A DNA stretch of 64,000 bases from an uncultured Alphaproteobacteria bacterium (GTDB lineage: Bacteria > Pseudomonadota > Alphaproteobacteria > HIMB59 > GCA-002718135): positions 62,001 to 126,000 of the forward strand of contig CACNKX010000004.1 in NCBI GenBank assembly GCA_902621165.1, in the 5' to 3' direction. The position numbers and the translations under genes are program-made. Below the pieces are notes generated by a model that was not told the origin of the DNA, ran no database searches, and saw only the letters and a list, made by a program, of their open reading frames with translations. This document shows positions 46,169 to 54,862 of this stretch, in pieces (position 1 is the stretch's first letter; each line of letters starts with the position of its first letter).

Positions 46169-46914
46169 TAGTGTGCCCCTATAGTATCTCTCATTATTTT
46201 CATGAGTTCTTCAGGAGTAGATATGTCATTCTTATCGAGTTTATGAACGACTTCTCCTCTATCTAAAATTACAAATCTATCTGATATGTCGTATACATGA
46301 TAAATATTATGACCAATAAATAGAACAGATCTATTTGATTTTTTTACATTTAAGACAAAATCAAAAACTTTCTGTGTTTCATTAAGAGATAAGTTATTTG
46401 TTGGCTCATCAAGAACAATTAATTCTGCTTTATTATAAATTGCCCGTGCAATTGCTACGCCTTGTCTTTCACCTCCGGATAAATTTCCAACAGGAGATTC
46501 AGCTTTAATTAATTTTGATGTAAAACCTATTTCTCTTATTAATCTATTTGCTTCAAAAATTTGTTCTTTTTCTTTTATAAAACCAAATGGGTATCGAAGT
46601 TCCTTACCCATAAAAATATTTTTAACTATCGATTGTTGTGGAGTTAAAGCTCTATCTTGAAAAACAGTTTCTATACCAGACTCTCTAGCCTTGAGAGCAT
46701 TCCAAGCGTTTACTTTTTTTCCTCTTATTAGTATATCACCTTCGTCAGGACTATATACACCTACTAGTGTTTTAATTAATGTTGATTTACCTGCACCATT
46801 ATCACCAATTAAACCTACCACTTCACCCCTGGTTACTTTTAATGATGCTTTGTTTAGAGCAGTAATACCGCCAAACCTTTTTGTAACATTATCTAATTCA
46901 ATGATATTTTCCAT
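46168..46914 (-). CDS. Sugar ABC transporter ATPase, single-domain CUT2 type
   Basis: 248 residues with one ABC domain, unlike the double-domain RbsA (~500). Walker A is GDNGAGKST (about 36-44), signature LSGGERQG, Walker B ELIVLDEP. FrcA-type fructose transporters share this half-size design. Works with the permease at 45194 and the binding protein at 46962. The 47-base gap to the binding-protein gene holds a hairpin. Confidence 0.9.
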   Translation of the reverse strand: MENIIELDNVTKRFGGITALNKASLKVTRGEVVGLIGDNGAGKSTLIKTLVGVYSPDEGDILIRGKKVNAWNALKARESGIETVFQDRALTPQQSIVKNIFMGKELRYPFGFIKEKEQIFEANRLIREIGFTSKLIKAESPVGNLSGGERQGVAIARAIYNKAELIVLDEPTNNLSLNETQKVFDFVLNVKKSNRSVLFIGHNIYHVYDISDRFVILDRGEVVHKLDKNDISTPEELMKIMRDTIGAH

Positions 46915-46925
46915 ATAATTTGAAA

Positions 46926-46951
46926 TGCTAACCCATTAAAATGGGTTAGCA
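46926..46951 (-). terminator. Intercistronic hairpin after ribose-type binding-protein gene
   Basis: An 11-bp perfect stem (46926-46936 with 46941-46951, core GCTAACCCAT) closes a four-base loop, 10 bases after the binding-protein stop. There is no long U run, so it may protect the 3' end of the upstream message. Confidence 0.6.
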
Positions 46952-46961
46952 ATATATTTAC

Positions 46962-47957
46962 CTATCTTAAGCCTGCATCAGCAAGAGCTTTAACAGCTTG
47001 ATAATTATTTGTATCAACAAATCCTGCACCAGTATCTTGGTTTATTGCACCAGTACCAAGTACAGCTGTTTGACAAAGTGACAACACTGGAAGATACCCT
47101 TGAAGAAAAGGTTGTTGATCAGATGTTAGATGAACATATCCTTTTTCAAACGCCGACATAATTTGTGGACTTGTATCAAATCCAATTTGAAGTAACTCAC
47201 CTGGTCCATAACCAGCAGCTTTGGCAATACCTTCTGCAACATTCATTACATCACTTCCAGAGTGAACAATTACTTTTGTTTCAGGATTTGCATTTAACGC
47301 TGCTGAGAAAACTGGGATAGTCATATTTGGATCTGAAGCATAAGCTGGTTGTCCATCAAGAACAGTAACTGTCATTCCGTGTTCTTCAAATATGATTCTT
47401 GCACCATCTTCTCTTTGAGCTCTAGCGTAATCTCCAATAGGAACCATTACTATAGCGTGATCTCCAGCTTTGAAACCAAATTGCCTAATTGCTTCTCTTG
47501 CAAGAGCTTTACCTTGAGTTGCTAAATTTGCTCCTACGTATCCGCCACCAAATTTTGCTCTTACACCTGATGGATCAACGTTTTGATATGTCATTAGAAT
47601 ACCCTTTTCAGCGGCTTGTTTTGCTAAAGGCATTAGAGCTTCATCTCCTGGATGTCCCATCATTGCAATAGCATCAACACCAAGTCCAACTGATTCTCTA
47701 AGTTGACGGACCATTTTTTCAAAATCCCATTCTGAGTATATAATTTCGGCGTCAGCTCCAGTATCTCTAATAGCATTCATAGCTCCTGCTGCAACTATTC
47801 CAGCAAAACCTCCTGCTTCAGGACCACCTGCATAGAAATGCATTTTTACATCTGAACACCATTTATCACCTAGGTCTTGTCCAGTTGGAGCAGCATAAGC
47901 TTGCATAGAAACTGGAAAAAGAAATAAAGTAATAAGAAATAATTTAATAATTTTCAT
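46962..47957 (-). CDS. Ribose/fructose-type periplasmic binding protein
   Basis: 331 residues from the ATG at 47957, preceded by GGAGGA; the frame reaches four codons further. Signal peptide to about residue 22 (AYA). Mature protein carries the periplasmic-binding type-1 fold with MHFYAGGPEAGGFAGIVAAGA, DAIAMMGHPGD and GFDTSPQIMSAFEKGYVHL, like RbsB/FrcB. A TTGACA-like sequence (complement of 48033-48038) about 75 bases upstream could be the promoter -35, with TAAACT as a weak -10. Confidence 0.9.
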   Translation of the reverse strand: MKIIKLFLITLFLFPVSMQAYAAPTGQDLGDKWCSDVKMHFYAGGPEAGGFAGIVAAGAMNAIRDTGADAEIIYSEWDFEKMVRQLRESVGLGVDAIAMMGHPGDEALMPLAKQAAEKGILMTYQNVDPSGVRAKFGGGYVGANLATQGKALAREAIRQFGFKAGDHAIVMVPIGDYARAQREDGARIIFEEHGMTVTVLDGQPAYASDPNMTIPVFSAALNANPETKVIVHSGSDVMNVAEGIAKAAGYGPGELLQIGFDTSPQIMSAFEKGYVHLTSDQQPFLQGYLPVLSLCQTAVLGTGAINQDTGAGFVDTNNYQAVKALADAGLR

Positions 47958-48038
47958 ATTTCCTCCCACGGATTTATTTTTAACATTAATATTAAATAAT
48001 AATAATAAAGTTTAACAAAAATAACTTATAAATGTCAA

Positions 48039-49475
48039 CTAGTAGAGTCTTTTACTTATACGCTTAGTTTGTCCATGACTATAGACACCATCAACCCCAC
48101 CATCTCTTCCATAACCAGATCTTTTGTAACCCCCTCCAGGTAGGTTGGTTCCATCAACAGCCCAGTCATTATGCCATATAATTCCGGCTTGAATTCTATC
48201 AGCTGTCCATCTCGCTTTTTGATCATCTGCAGTAAATACACCCGAAGCTAGACCATATTTCGTTGAGTTTGCTATACTTATTGCTTCTTCTTCATCTTCA
48301 AAATCAAATATTGATGTAACTGGACCAAATATTTCTTCTTGTGCAATTGTTGCATCAATTTTTACATTGTCAAAAATCGTTGGTTTGTAGAAATTACCAT
48401 CTTCTCTTTCAGCCTTTTCTCCACCTATGGCTATAGTTGCTCCTGATTGTACTCCAGATTTTACATAATTTGAGACTCTTTGCATTTGATCTTTTGAAAT
48501 AAGTGGTGTTACCTGAGTATCTTTTTCATCACCTGCACCAACTTTTAATTTTTGTGTTTTTGCCACTAGCTTTGTCATGTACTCATCTTTAATTTTTGGA
48601 TGCAGTAATACTCTAGACATCGCTACACAAATTTGACCAGCATTAGGTTTAAAAACTCCTCTTAAAGTACTGTCTACAGCTTTATCAATATCGGCATCAG
48701 GATAGATTATAGCTGCAGACTTTCCGCCTAATTCAAAATGAGTAGGAATAATTCTATCTGCTGTTTCTTTTAGAATTTCAGATGCAACTTCAGGCGATCC
48801 TGTAAAAACAATATAATCACTTCCAGGATGTTGAACTAGTTTTCGACCAGTTGTTTCACCATAACCATGAATAATATTTATAATTCCATTTGGCACGCCT
48901 ACATCTTTAAAAATTTGACCATAAAAATTAGATGATATGGGACACAATTCAGGAGGTTTGATAACTATTGTATTTCCAACAATCCAGTTTTGTGCAACCA
49001 TACCTGAAAAAATAGAAACAGGATAGTTCCACGGAACAATTTGAAGAGCTACTCCAAAAGGCTCAAGTACAACATAATTTAAAGTATCATGTCCTGAAGG
49101 TATAAGTTTATTTTCTATTTTATCTGTGAGTCCAGCATAAAAATCAAAAGTATCGGCAGCACCTTTAAATTCATCAATACATTGTTTAATCGTTTTGCCA
49201 TTTTCTTGGCTAAGGAGTTTGCCTCCTTCTTCTTTGCGCTCTCTTAATTTTTGAGCAATAGCTCTCATCATATTCGATTTATTTTTTGCATCCATGTCTA
49301 CTAAAATTCTTTTATCGAATGCTCTTTTTGCAGCTTTGAAAGCTAAATCTATTTCTTCATCCAATGCTTCATCAATATTACCAACAATTTTTTGATTAGC
49401 CGGATTTAATACAGGAATATTTTTCTTTGAGAGTGAATCAATGAATTTACCATCAATAAAATTTCTTAACTCCAT
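48039..49475 (-). CDS. NAD(P)-dependent aldehyde dehydrogenase
   Basis: 478 residues. Catalytic Asn150 (VPWNYP), Glu248 (FELGGKS) and Cys283 (AGQIC), with FTGSPEVA at 224-231. It resembles the ALDH at 8780 in length and motifs and is probably an ancient paralogue. Located between the ribose-type transporter and the second desaturase on the same strand, it may oxidise an aldehyde produced by one of them. The alternative is a betaine-aldehyde-type role. Confidence 0.9.
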   Translation of the reverse strand: MELRNFIDGKFIDSLSKKNIPVLNPANQKIVGNIDEALDEEIDLAFKAAKRAFDKRILVDMDAKNKSNMMRAIAQKLRERKEEGGKLLSQENGKTIKQCIDEFKGAADTFDFYAGLTDKIENKLIPSGHDTLNYVVLEPFGVALQIVPWNYPVSIFSGMVAQNWIVGNTIVIKPPELCPISSNFYGQIFKDVGVPNGIINIIHGYGETTGRKLVQHPGSDYIVFTGSPEVASEILKETADRIIPTHFELGGKSAAIIYPDADIDKAVDSTLRGVFKPNAGQICVAMSRVLLHPKIKDEYMTKLVAKTQKLKVGAGDEKDTQVTPLISKDQMQRVSNYVKSGVQSGATIAIGGEKAEREDGNFYKPTIFDNVKIDATIAQEEIFGPVTSIFDFEDEEEAISIANSTKYGLASGVFTADDQKARWTADRIQAGIIWHNDWAVDGTNLPGGGYKRSGYGRDGGVDGVYSHGQTKRISKRLY

Positions 49476-49521
49476 ATAAATATATAGATAAAACTAAAGC
49501 TGAAGATGTGTCAAGAACAGT

Positions 49522-50532
49522 TTAGTTATTTGGAACTTGAACTGGAATAAAATAATCGGGATTTTTAGATTTTTTTATAACTGCTGGAATAATTTCTTTA
49601 TAAGCTTGATATAAAGTTTGTGGTTCTGGCATTTGATCTTTTATAACATCATATAATTTAGGAAGATTGTATGAAGGTATCATAGGAAACATATGATGTT
49701 CAATATGGTATTCCATCTTCCAATAAATAAAACTAAAAATCGGATTAAGCCTAACTGATCTTGTTGATAGTCGGTGATCCTTGGCATTTTCTTTTAGACC
49801 CATGTGTTGTGTTACGCCCCAGATGCCATTAATGCCAAAGAACTTTGGAATTAAAAATAAAAATATCGGAAGAAAGGTAGAAAAGTAAATTGAGGCAGCT
49901 ATTATTAATATCCATAGTAAGACAAAAGTTCTAGAACTATTAATACAATCTTTTATTTTATCTTCTGGTATGCAATCTTTCATTACATCAGTTTTAATAC
50001 CTAAAGCATGTTTTATAATTTCTACATAAAGAGATTTATGAATTGTAAAAAAACCAATTCCAGGAATAAAATTTAAAATAAAACTTAAAAATGTATGTTT
50101 AGCAAAAATACTCCCATCAACTTCGTAGTCATGAGGATCAACTGAGGCAGTATAGCTATGATGAAGAGAGTGACTCCACTTCCATCTAACAGGTTCAAAA
50201 TTATTCATAAAACTAGCAATGTTATAGAAAAATTTATTTAACTTTCTATTTTTGAAAGCGGTTCCATGACCACACTCATGCCATATAGCATCAGCTCCAC
50301 CCCAAAGAGTGCAATAAGCAAGATAAGCAGGAAGGAACCATAAAGTTTCCCATGCATATACTGATAACGCACATAGAGCGGTTAAAGATATTGCATAAAT
50401 AATTATATGTTTCCAACCTTCAAAATCTGATCTTTTAGAAAGTTTTTTTAGTGTTTTTCTATCTATGTTAGCTCTAAACCATTCCTCGGAAATGTTATTT
50501 ATTCCTGTTTGAATCTTTTTAGTTTCTGTCAT
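49522..50532 (-). CDS. Membrane di-iron fatty-acid-desaturase-family protein (paralogue)
   Basis: 336 residues. The same three His clusters as the paralogue at 42284: HECGH, HSLHH and HIEHH, plus the conserved DPHDYE and TRSVRLNPIFSFIYW. Two long hydrophobic regions flank the clusters. It lies 46 bases before the aldehyde dehydrogenase in the same direction, consistent with an oxidation pathway. Divergent from ugd, with 117 bases between starts in which I see no convincing promoter. Confidence 0.88.
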   Translation of the reverse strand: MTETKKIQTGINNISEEWFRANIDRKTLKKLSKRSDFEGWKHIIIYAISLTALCALSVYAWETLWFLPAYLAYCTLWGGADAIWHECGHGTAFKNRKLNKFFYNIASFMNNFEPVRWKWSHSLHHSYTASVDPHDYEVDGSIFAKHTFLSFILNFIPGIGFFTIHKSLYVEIIKHALGIKTDVMKDCIPEDKIKDCINSSRTFVLLWILIIAASIYFSTFLPIFLFLIPKFFGINGIWGVTQHMGLKENAKDHRLSTRSVRLNPIFSFIYWKMEYHIEHHMFPMIPSYNLPKLYDVIKDQMPEPQTLYQAYKEIIPAVIKKSKNPDYFIPVQVPNN

Positions 50533-50649
50533 AATTACTATATAAATAATAAATATTTACGTTTTTTCCAGTAAAAATCTCGTATTTATTTTATAACAAA
50601 TGATAAATATTTAGGTTATTGAGACAGAAATTTTAATAAATTCTGCAAT

Positions 50650-51948
50650 ATGATGAATCTTACAATCGTTGGTACCGGTTACGTTGGTTTGGTGACGGGA
50701 GTTTGCTTTGCTGAATTTGGATATTCTGTAACATGTATCGATAAAGATACGAAGCGTCTTGAAGAACTCAAATCAGGTACGTGTCCATTTTTTGAACCTG
50801 GAATGGATAAGCTTTTAGATAAGCATATTAATAAAACAAAATTATTATCTTTTGCTTCAAGCATAAAAAATAATTCAGAAAATACAGATATTTTTTTTAT
50901 AACTGTTGGAACTCCTACAAGAAGGTTAGAAGATGAAGCTGATTTAAGTTTTGTATGGCAAGTTGCAGATGAAATTTCAGAAAGTATAAAAAAATATTGT
51001 TTAGTTGTAACTAAATCCACCGTACCAGTTGGAACGACAAGTGAAGTAAAAAAAATTATATCAAATAAAGTTGATCAAAAATTTTTTGATGTAGTTTCTA
51101 ATCCAGAGTTTTTACGAGAAGGATCTGCTATTGATGATTTTATTAGACCAGATAGAATTGTAATAGGAACAGATAATAAAAAATCTGAAAATATAATGAG
51201 AGAACTTTATAGACCTTTATTTCTTAAGGAAACTCCAATTGTGGCTACATCAATAGAAACATCAGAAATTATTAAATATGCATCTAATAGTTTTCTAGCA
51301 ACTAAAATTGCATTTATTAATGAGGTTGCTGACTTATGTGAAGTAGTAGGAGCTGATGTTCAGCAGGTAGCACATGCAATGGGTATAGATAAACGTATTG
51401 GTTCCAAATTTTTAAATGCGGGACCTGGATTTGGAGGTTCATGTTTTCCAAAAGATGTTAAGGCTTTTGCTTCTACAGCTAAAAAGAAAAATATTGATTT
51501 ATCTATAATTAATGCAGTGAACAAATCTAATCAAGATCGTATAATTAAAATTTCTAGTAAAATTAGTTCAAAAATAAAAAATAATTCTACAATAACTTTT
51601 CTTGGTTTAAGTTTTAAACCTAATACAGATGATATAAGAGATTCTACATCGATGAAAATTGCATCATTACTTTTTGAACAAGGATTTAAAATACAATGTT
51701 ATGATCCTGAGGCTATGGGCAATGTTAAAATAGAAAATTCTAATCTTGTTTTATTTAATTCTGCTTACGAAGCTTGTGAGGGATCCTCTGCAATCATTAT
51801 TGGAACAGAATGGAACGAATTCAGAGCATTAAATTTTGAGAAAATATCTAAATTATTAAAAGACAAAATAATTTTCGATTTAAGAAACATTTATATTCCA
51901 AAAGATTTAAAAGACATGGGATATGAATACTATGGAACAGGTAAATAA
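50650..51948 (+). CDS. ugd: UDP-glucose 6-dehydrogenase
   Basis: 432 residues. NAD motif VGTGYVGLVTGVCFAEFGY, TKSTVPVGT, NPEFLREGSAI, and the catalytic Cys265 in GFGGSCFPKDV. It oxidises UDP-glucose to UDP-glucuronate for polysaccharide synthesis. Overlaps the phosphomannomutase gene by 26 bases, an operon for nucleotide-sugar supply. Confidence 0.95.
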   Translation: MMNLTIVGTGYVGLVTGVCFAEFGYSVTCIDKDTKRLEELKSGTCPFFEPGMDKLLDKHINKTKLLSFASSIKNNSENTDIFFITVGTPTRRLEDEADLSFVWQVADEISESIKKYCLVVTKSTVPVGTTSEVKKIISNKVDQKFFDVVSNPEFLREGSAIDDFIRPDRIVIGTDNKKSENIMRELYRPLFLKETPIVATSIETSEIIKYASNSFLATKIAFINEVADLCEVVGADVQQVAHAMGIDKRIGSKFLNAGPGFGGSCFPKDVKAFASTAKKKNIDLSIINAVNKSNQDRIIKISSKISSKIKNNSTITFLGLSFKPNTDDIRDSTSMKIASLLFEQGFKIQCYDPEAMGNVKIENSNLVLFNSAYEACEGSSAIIIGTEWNEFRALNFEKISKLLKDKIIFDLRNIYIPKDLKDMGYEYYGTGK

Positions 51949-53338
51949 ATTGGAAATTGAGAATTTTGATAAAGAGGTTTTAAGAGAGTATGATATCCGA
52001 GGTGTGGTTGGTAATAATATTAATCAAAACACCGCCTATACTATTGGAAGAACATTTGCATACACGGTAATTAATCGCTTAAAATCTAATATAATTGCTA
52101 CAGGCTACGATGGGAGATTAACATCACCAGATTTACATAAAGCACTATGTCAAGGTTTAAAAGATTCAGGCGCTAAGGTAATTAATATTGGTATGGGACC
52201 TACACCTATGACTTACTTTGCTCATTACCATCTTAATGCAGACGCAGCTATAATGGTTACAGGTTCTCATAATCCATCAGAATACAATGGCTTTAAAATG
52301 GTTTTAAATAAGCATTCTTTTTATGCCGAAGACATTCAAAGCCTTCAAAAATTAATTGATCAAAATGATTTAAAATTAGTCCAAGGTGAAATTATTAATG
52401 AAGATATTAAAAAAGATTATAACGAAAGATTATTACAAAATATTAATCTCAATAAAAAAATAAAAATTGCTTGGGATATTGGTAATGGTGCGATGGGAGC
52501 TGTCATTAAGGAAGTTACAAACAATTTAAATAATTCTGAAAATATATTAATTAATGAAGAAGTTGATGGAAATTTCCCTAATCATCACCCAGATCCAACT
52601 GTTCCAAAAAATATGGAGCAATTAATAAAGTCAGTCAAAGATAACAAATGTGACATAGGTCTGGCTTTTGATGGAGATGGAGATCGTTTAGGTGTTGTAG
52701 ACAACTTAGGCAATTTAGTTTGGGCGGATCAGTACATGTTATTACTATGCACTGAAATTGCTAACTTATACGATAACCCAAAAATAATTATGGATGTTAA
52801 ATGTAGTAAAGTTTTTTTTGATGAAGCAAAAAAACTTAATTGCGATCCTATTATGTCTAAAACTGGTCACTCTCCAATAAAAGAAAAAATGAAAGAATTA
52901 AAATCCCCTTTATCAGGAGAAATGAGTGGTCATGTATGTTATGCAGATGATTTTTATGGTTACGATGATGCAATGTATGTCGCGTTACGCTTATTACGAA
53001 TATTATGTAATCAAGAAAAATCCTTGAATGAGTTAATTAATATATATCCAAAAACTTATTCAACCCCTGAAACAAGGTTTGATGTAGATGAAACAAAAAA
53101 ATTTTTAATTATTGAAGAAATAAAAGAAAGAATAAAAAATACAGAAGGTAAAATTATAGATATTGACGGCATAAGAGTGGAAAATGATGATGGATGGTTT
53201 CTAATGAGAGCTAGTAATACCCAAAACCAACTAACTTGTAGAGCAGAGTCTACTTCTCAAGAAGGCCTTAAGTCTTTAATAGCAATTATCGAAAATCAGT
53301 TATCTCTAAGCGGTGTAAATTATAAGTTTACAGTCTAA
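51923..53338 (+). CDS. manB: Phosphomannomutase/phosphoglucomutase
   Basis: 471 residues. The phosphoserine is Ser115 in VTGSHNPSEYNGFKM; the metal loop is FDGDGDRLGVV, the sugar-recognition loop is GEMSGHVCYADDFYG, and the phosphate loop is RASNTQNQLTCRAES. AlgC/ManB-type, making mannose-1- or glucose-1-phosphate. Starts inside ugd; ATG at 51923 or 51932 are both possible. Confidence 0.93.
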   Translation: MNTMEQVNKLEIENFDKEVLREYDIRGVVGNNINQNTAYTIGRTFAYTVINRLKSNIIATGYDGRLTSPDLHKALCQGLKDSGAKVINIGMGPTPMTYFAHYHLNADAAIMVTGSHNPSEYNGFKMVLNKHSFYAEDIQSLQKLIDQNDLKLVQGEIINEDIKKDYNERLLQNINLNKKIKIAWDIGNGAMGAVIKEVTNNLNNSENILINEEVDGNFPNHHPDPTVPKNMEQLIKSVKDNKCDIGLAFDGDGDRLGVVDNLGNLVWADQYMLLLCTEIANLYDNPKIIMDVKCSKVFFDEAKKLNCDPIMSKTGHSPIKEKMKELKSPLSGEMSGHVCYADDFYGYDDAMYVALRLLRILCNQEKSLNELINIYPKTYSTPETRFDVDETKKFLIIEEIKERIKNTEGKIIDIDGIRVENDDGWFLMRASNTQNQLTCRAESTSQEGLKSLIAIIENQLSLSGVNYKFTV

Positions 53339-54440
53339 CAAAACAATCACGATTATATTTTTTCAATCTTTTACAAGCTGTATACGCTTCTTTTTTAGAA
53401 AAATTTTCAAATCTAGATTCATAAAGTTGTTTACCGCTAACTTTGATCAGCACAACATTTGAAATTTTATCTTTAGTAGAAACTGGATATTTACTTTTAA
53501 TTAATTTGATTTGTTTTTCTGCATTATTTCTATACTTAAATGTTCCAACAACAATGGAATAAGTATTTTTTTTCTTTTCAATTTTTTTGTTTGGAGTCTC
53601 ATCTTTTTTAACTATTTTTTTATTACTACTTTTTGTCTTAATATTTAATTCAGCAAATTCTTTATCCATTATTATTTTCAAAGATTGATTGCGTTGGCTT
53701 CCTGTATCACCCCCAAAAATAATTCCTATTAATCTCTTATCATCTCTAACAGCTGAAAAGGCTAATTGAAAACCAGATGCTTTTATATATCCAGTTTTAA
53801 TTCCATCAGCACCATCATAGCTTAACATTAATTTATTATGCGTTTTGTACGTCTTACCCTTATAAGTAAATTTTGTTTTGCTAAACAATTTATACTCTTC
53901 TGGAAAATTTAAAATTAGTGCATGTGAAAGTTTTGCTATATCTCTTGCAGTTGTTAATTGCGCTCTATTAGGCAGACCTGACGCATTTTTAAAAGTTGTA
54001 TTATTCATACCTAAATTTTTTGCATAGCTTGTCATAAGTTTAGCAAATTCTTTTTCACTACCTGATATATTTTCAGAAACTACAGTTGCTACATCATTTG
54101 CTGATTTAATTATAAGCGCATTAATTGCATCTCTAACTTTTATACTTGATCCTGCTTCTAAATAAAGTTTGCTTGGTGATCTTGAAGCAGCAATATTTGA
54201 GACACTTAATTGACTATCATAACTAAGTTTTCCTTTTTTAATATAATCAAATACTATGTAGAGAGTCATTATTTTTGTTAAGGATGCTGGATAATTCCTC
54301 GTATCAGCGTTGACTTCGAATAGTACTTCTTCTGTGTCAAAATCAATAACGATTGCTGCTTTTTTAGCAAAAAGATTTGATGAAAAACCTAATATTAAAA
54401 AGCTATTTAAAATTATGATTAATAATAAATTTTTTTTCAT
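53328..54440 (-). CDS. D-alanyl-D-alanine carboxypeptidase (PBP5/6 type) with SPOR domain
   Basis: 370 residues. Signal peptide to about residue 25 (LFA). The active site is Ser53-x-x-Lys56 (SLTK), Ser113-x-Asn115 (SAN) and Lys215-Thr-Gly (KTG). A Lys-rich linker leads to a C-terminal SPOR domain (about 293-370; YSIVVGTFKYRNNAEKQI) that binds denuded peptidoglycan at division sites, instead of the membrane-anchor helix of E. coli DacA. Trims peptidoglycan pentapeptides. Convergent with manB, overlapping by 11 bases. Confidence 0.93.
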   Translation of the reverse strand: MKKNLLLIIILNSFLILGFSSNLFAKKAAIVIDFDTEEVLFEVNADTRNYPASLTKIMTLYIVFDYIKKGKLSYDSQLSVSNIAASRSPSKLYLEAGSSIKVRDAINALIIKSANDVATVVSENISGSEKEFAKLMTSYAKNLGMNNTTFKNASGLPNRAQLTTARDIAKLSHALILNFPEEYKLFSKTKFTYKGKTYKTHNKLMLSYDGADGIKTGYIKASGFQLAFSAVRDDKRLIGIIFGGDTGSQRNQSLKIIMDKEFAELNIKTKSSNKKIVKKDETPNKKIEKKKNTYSIVVGTFKYRNNAEKQIKLIKSKYPVSTKDKISNVVLIKVSGKQLYESRFENFSKKEAYTACKRLKKYNRDCFVRL

Positions 54441-54523
54441 TTTTTCTTGATTAACATAAGATTTTCGATGCTTTCAAACAGAAAAATACTTTAAAATATT
54501 CTAAAACATATTATTTAAGGAAT

Positions 54524-54862
54524 ATGGCAAATGAAGATCAAAATAATAACAATAATAATAAGGAAGATTTTCAAAGAGGTCTTTTATTAGATACAAAGCC
54601 TAAGACAAAAAAACCATCCATGTACAATGTTCTGCTTTTAAATGATGACTATACTCCTATGGAGTTTGTTGTTATGGTATTAGAAAAAATATTTAATAAA
54701 AAACAAGAGGAGGCTACACAAATCATGCTTCATGTTCACAAAAATGGTATTGGTGTTTGTGGAACATTTACTTATGAAGTGGCTGAGTCAAAATGTAAAT
54801 CAGTAATGGATATGGCAAAAAAAAATGAACATCCTTTACAATGCACAATGGAAAAAAGTTAA
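54524..54862 (+). CDS. clpS: ClpS, N-degron adaptor of ClpAP
   Basis: 112 residues. A disordered Asn-rich tail ([12 protein letters not shown]) is followed by the ClpS core with [21 protein letters not shown] and the [19 protein letters not shown] groove that binds N-terminal hydrophobic residues. Delivers N-degron substrates to ClpA, the very next gene, whose start overlaps its stop as TAATG. Confidence 0.96.
   Translation: MANEDQNNNNNNKEDFQRGLLLDTKPKTKKPSMYNVLLLNDDYTPMEFVVMVLEKIFNKKQEEATQIMLHVHKNGIGVCGTFTYEVAESKCKSVMDMAKKNEHPLQCTMEKS

Noticed and set aside
50679-51020. 113-residue minus frame opposite ugd
   Set aside because: Shadow of a well-conserved gene; no family motif or start signal.
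54841-54862. Earlier clpA start inside clpS
   Set aside because: The TAATG junction at 54860-54864 gives a natural N-terminus ([11 protein letters not shown]); the extra seven residues are not ClpA-like.
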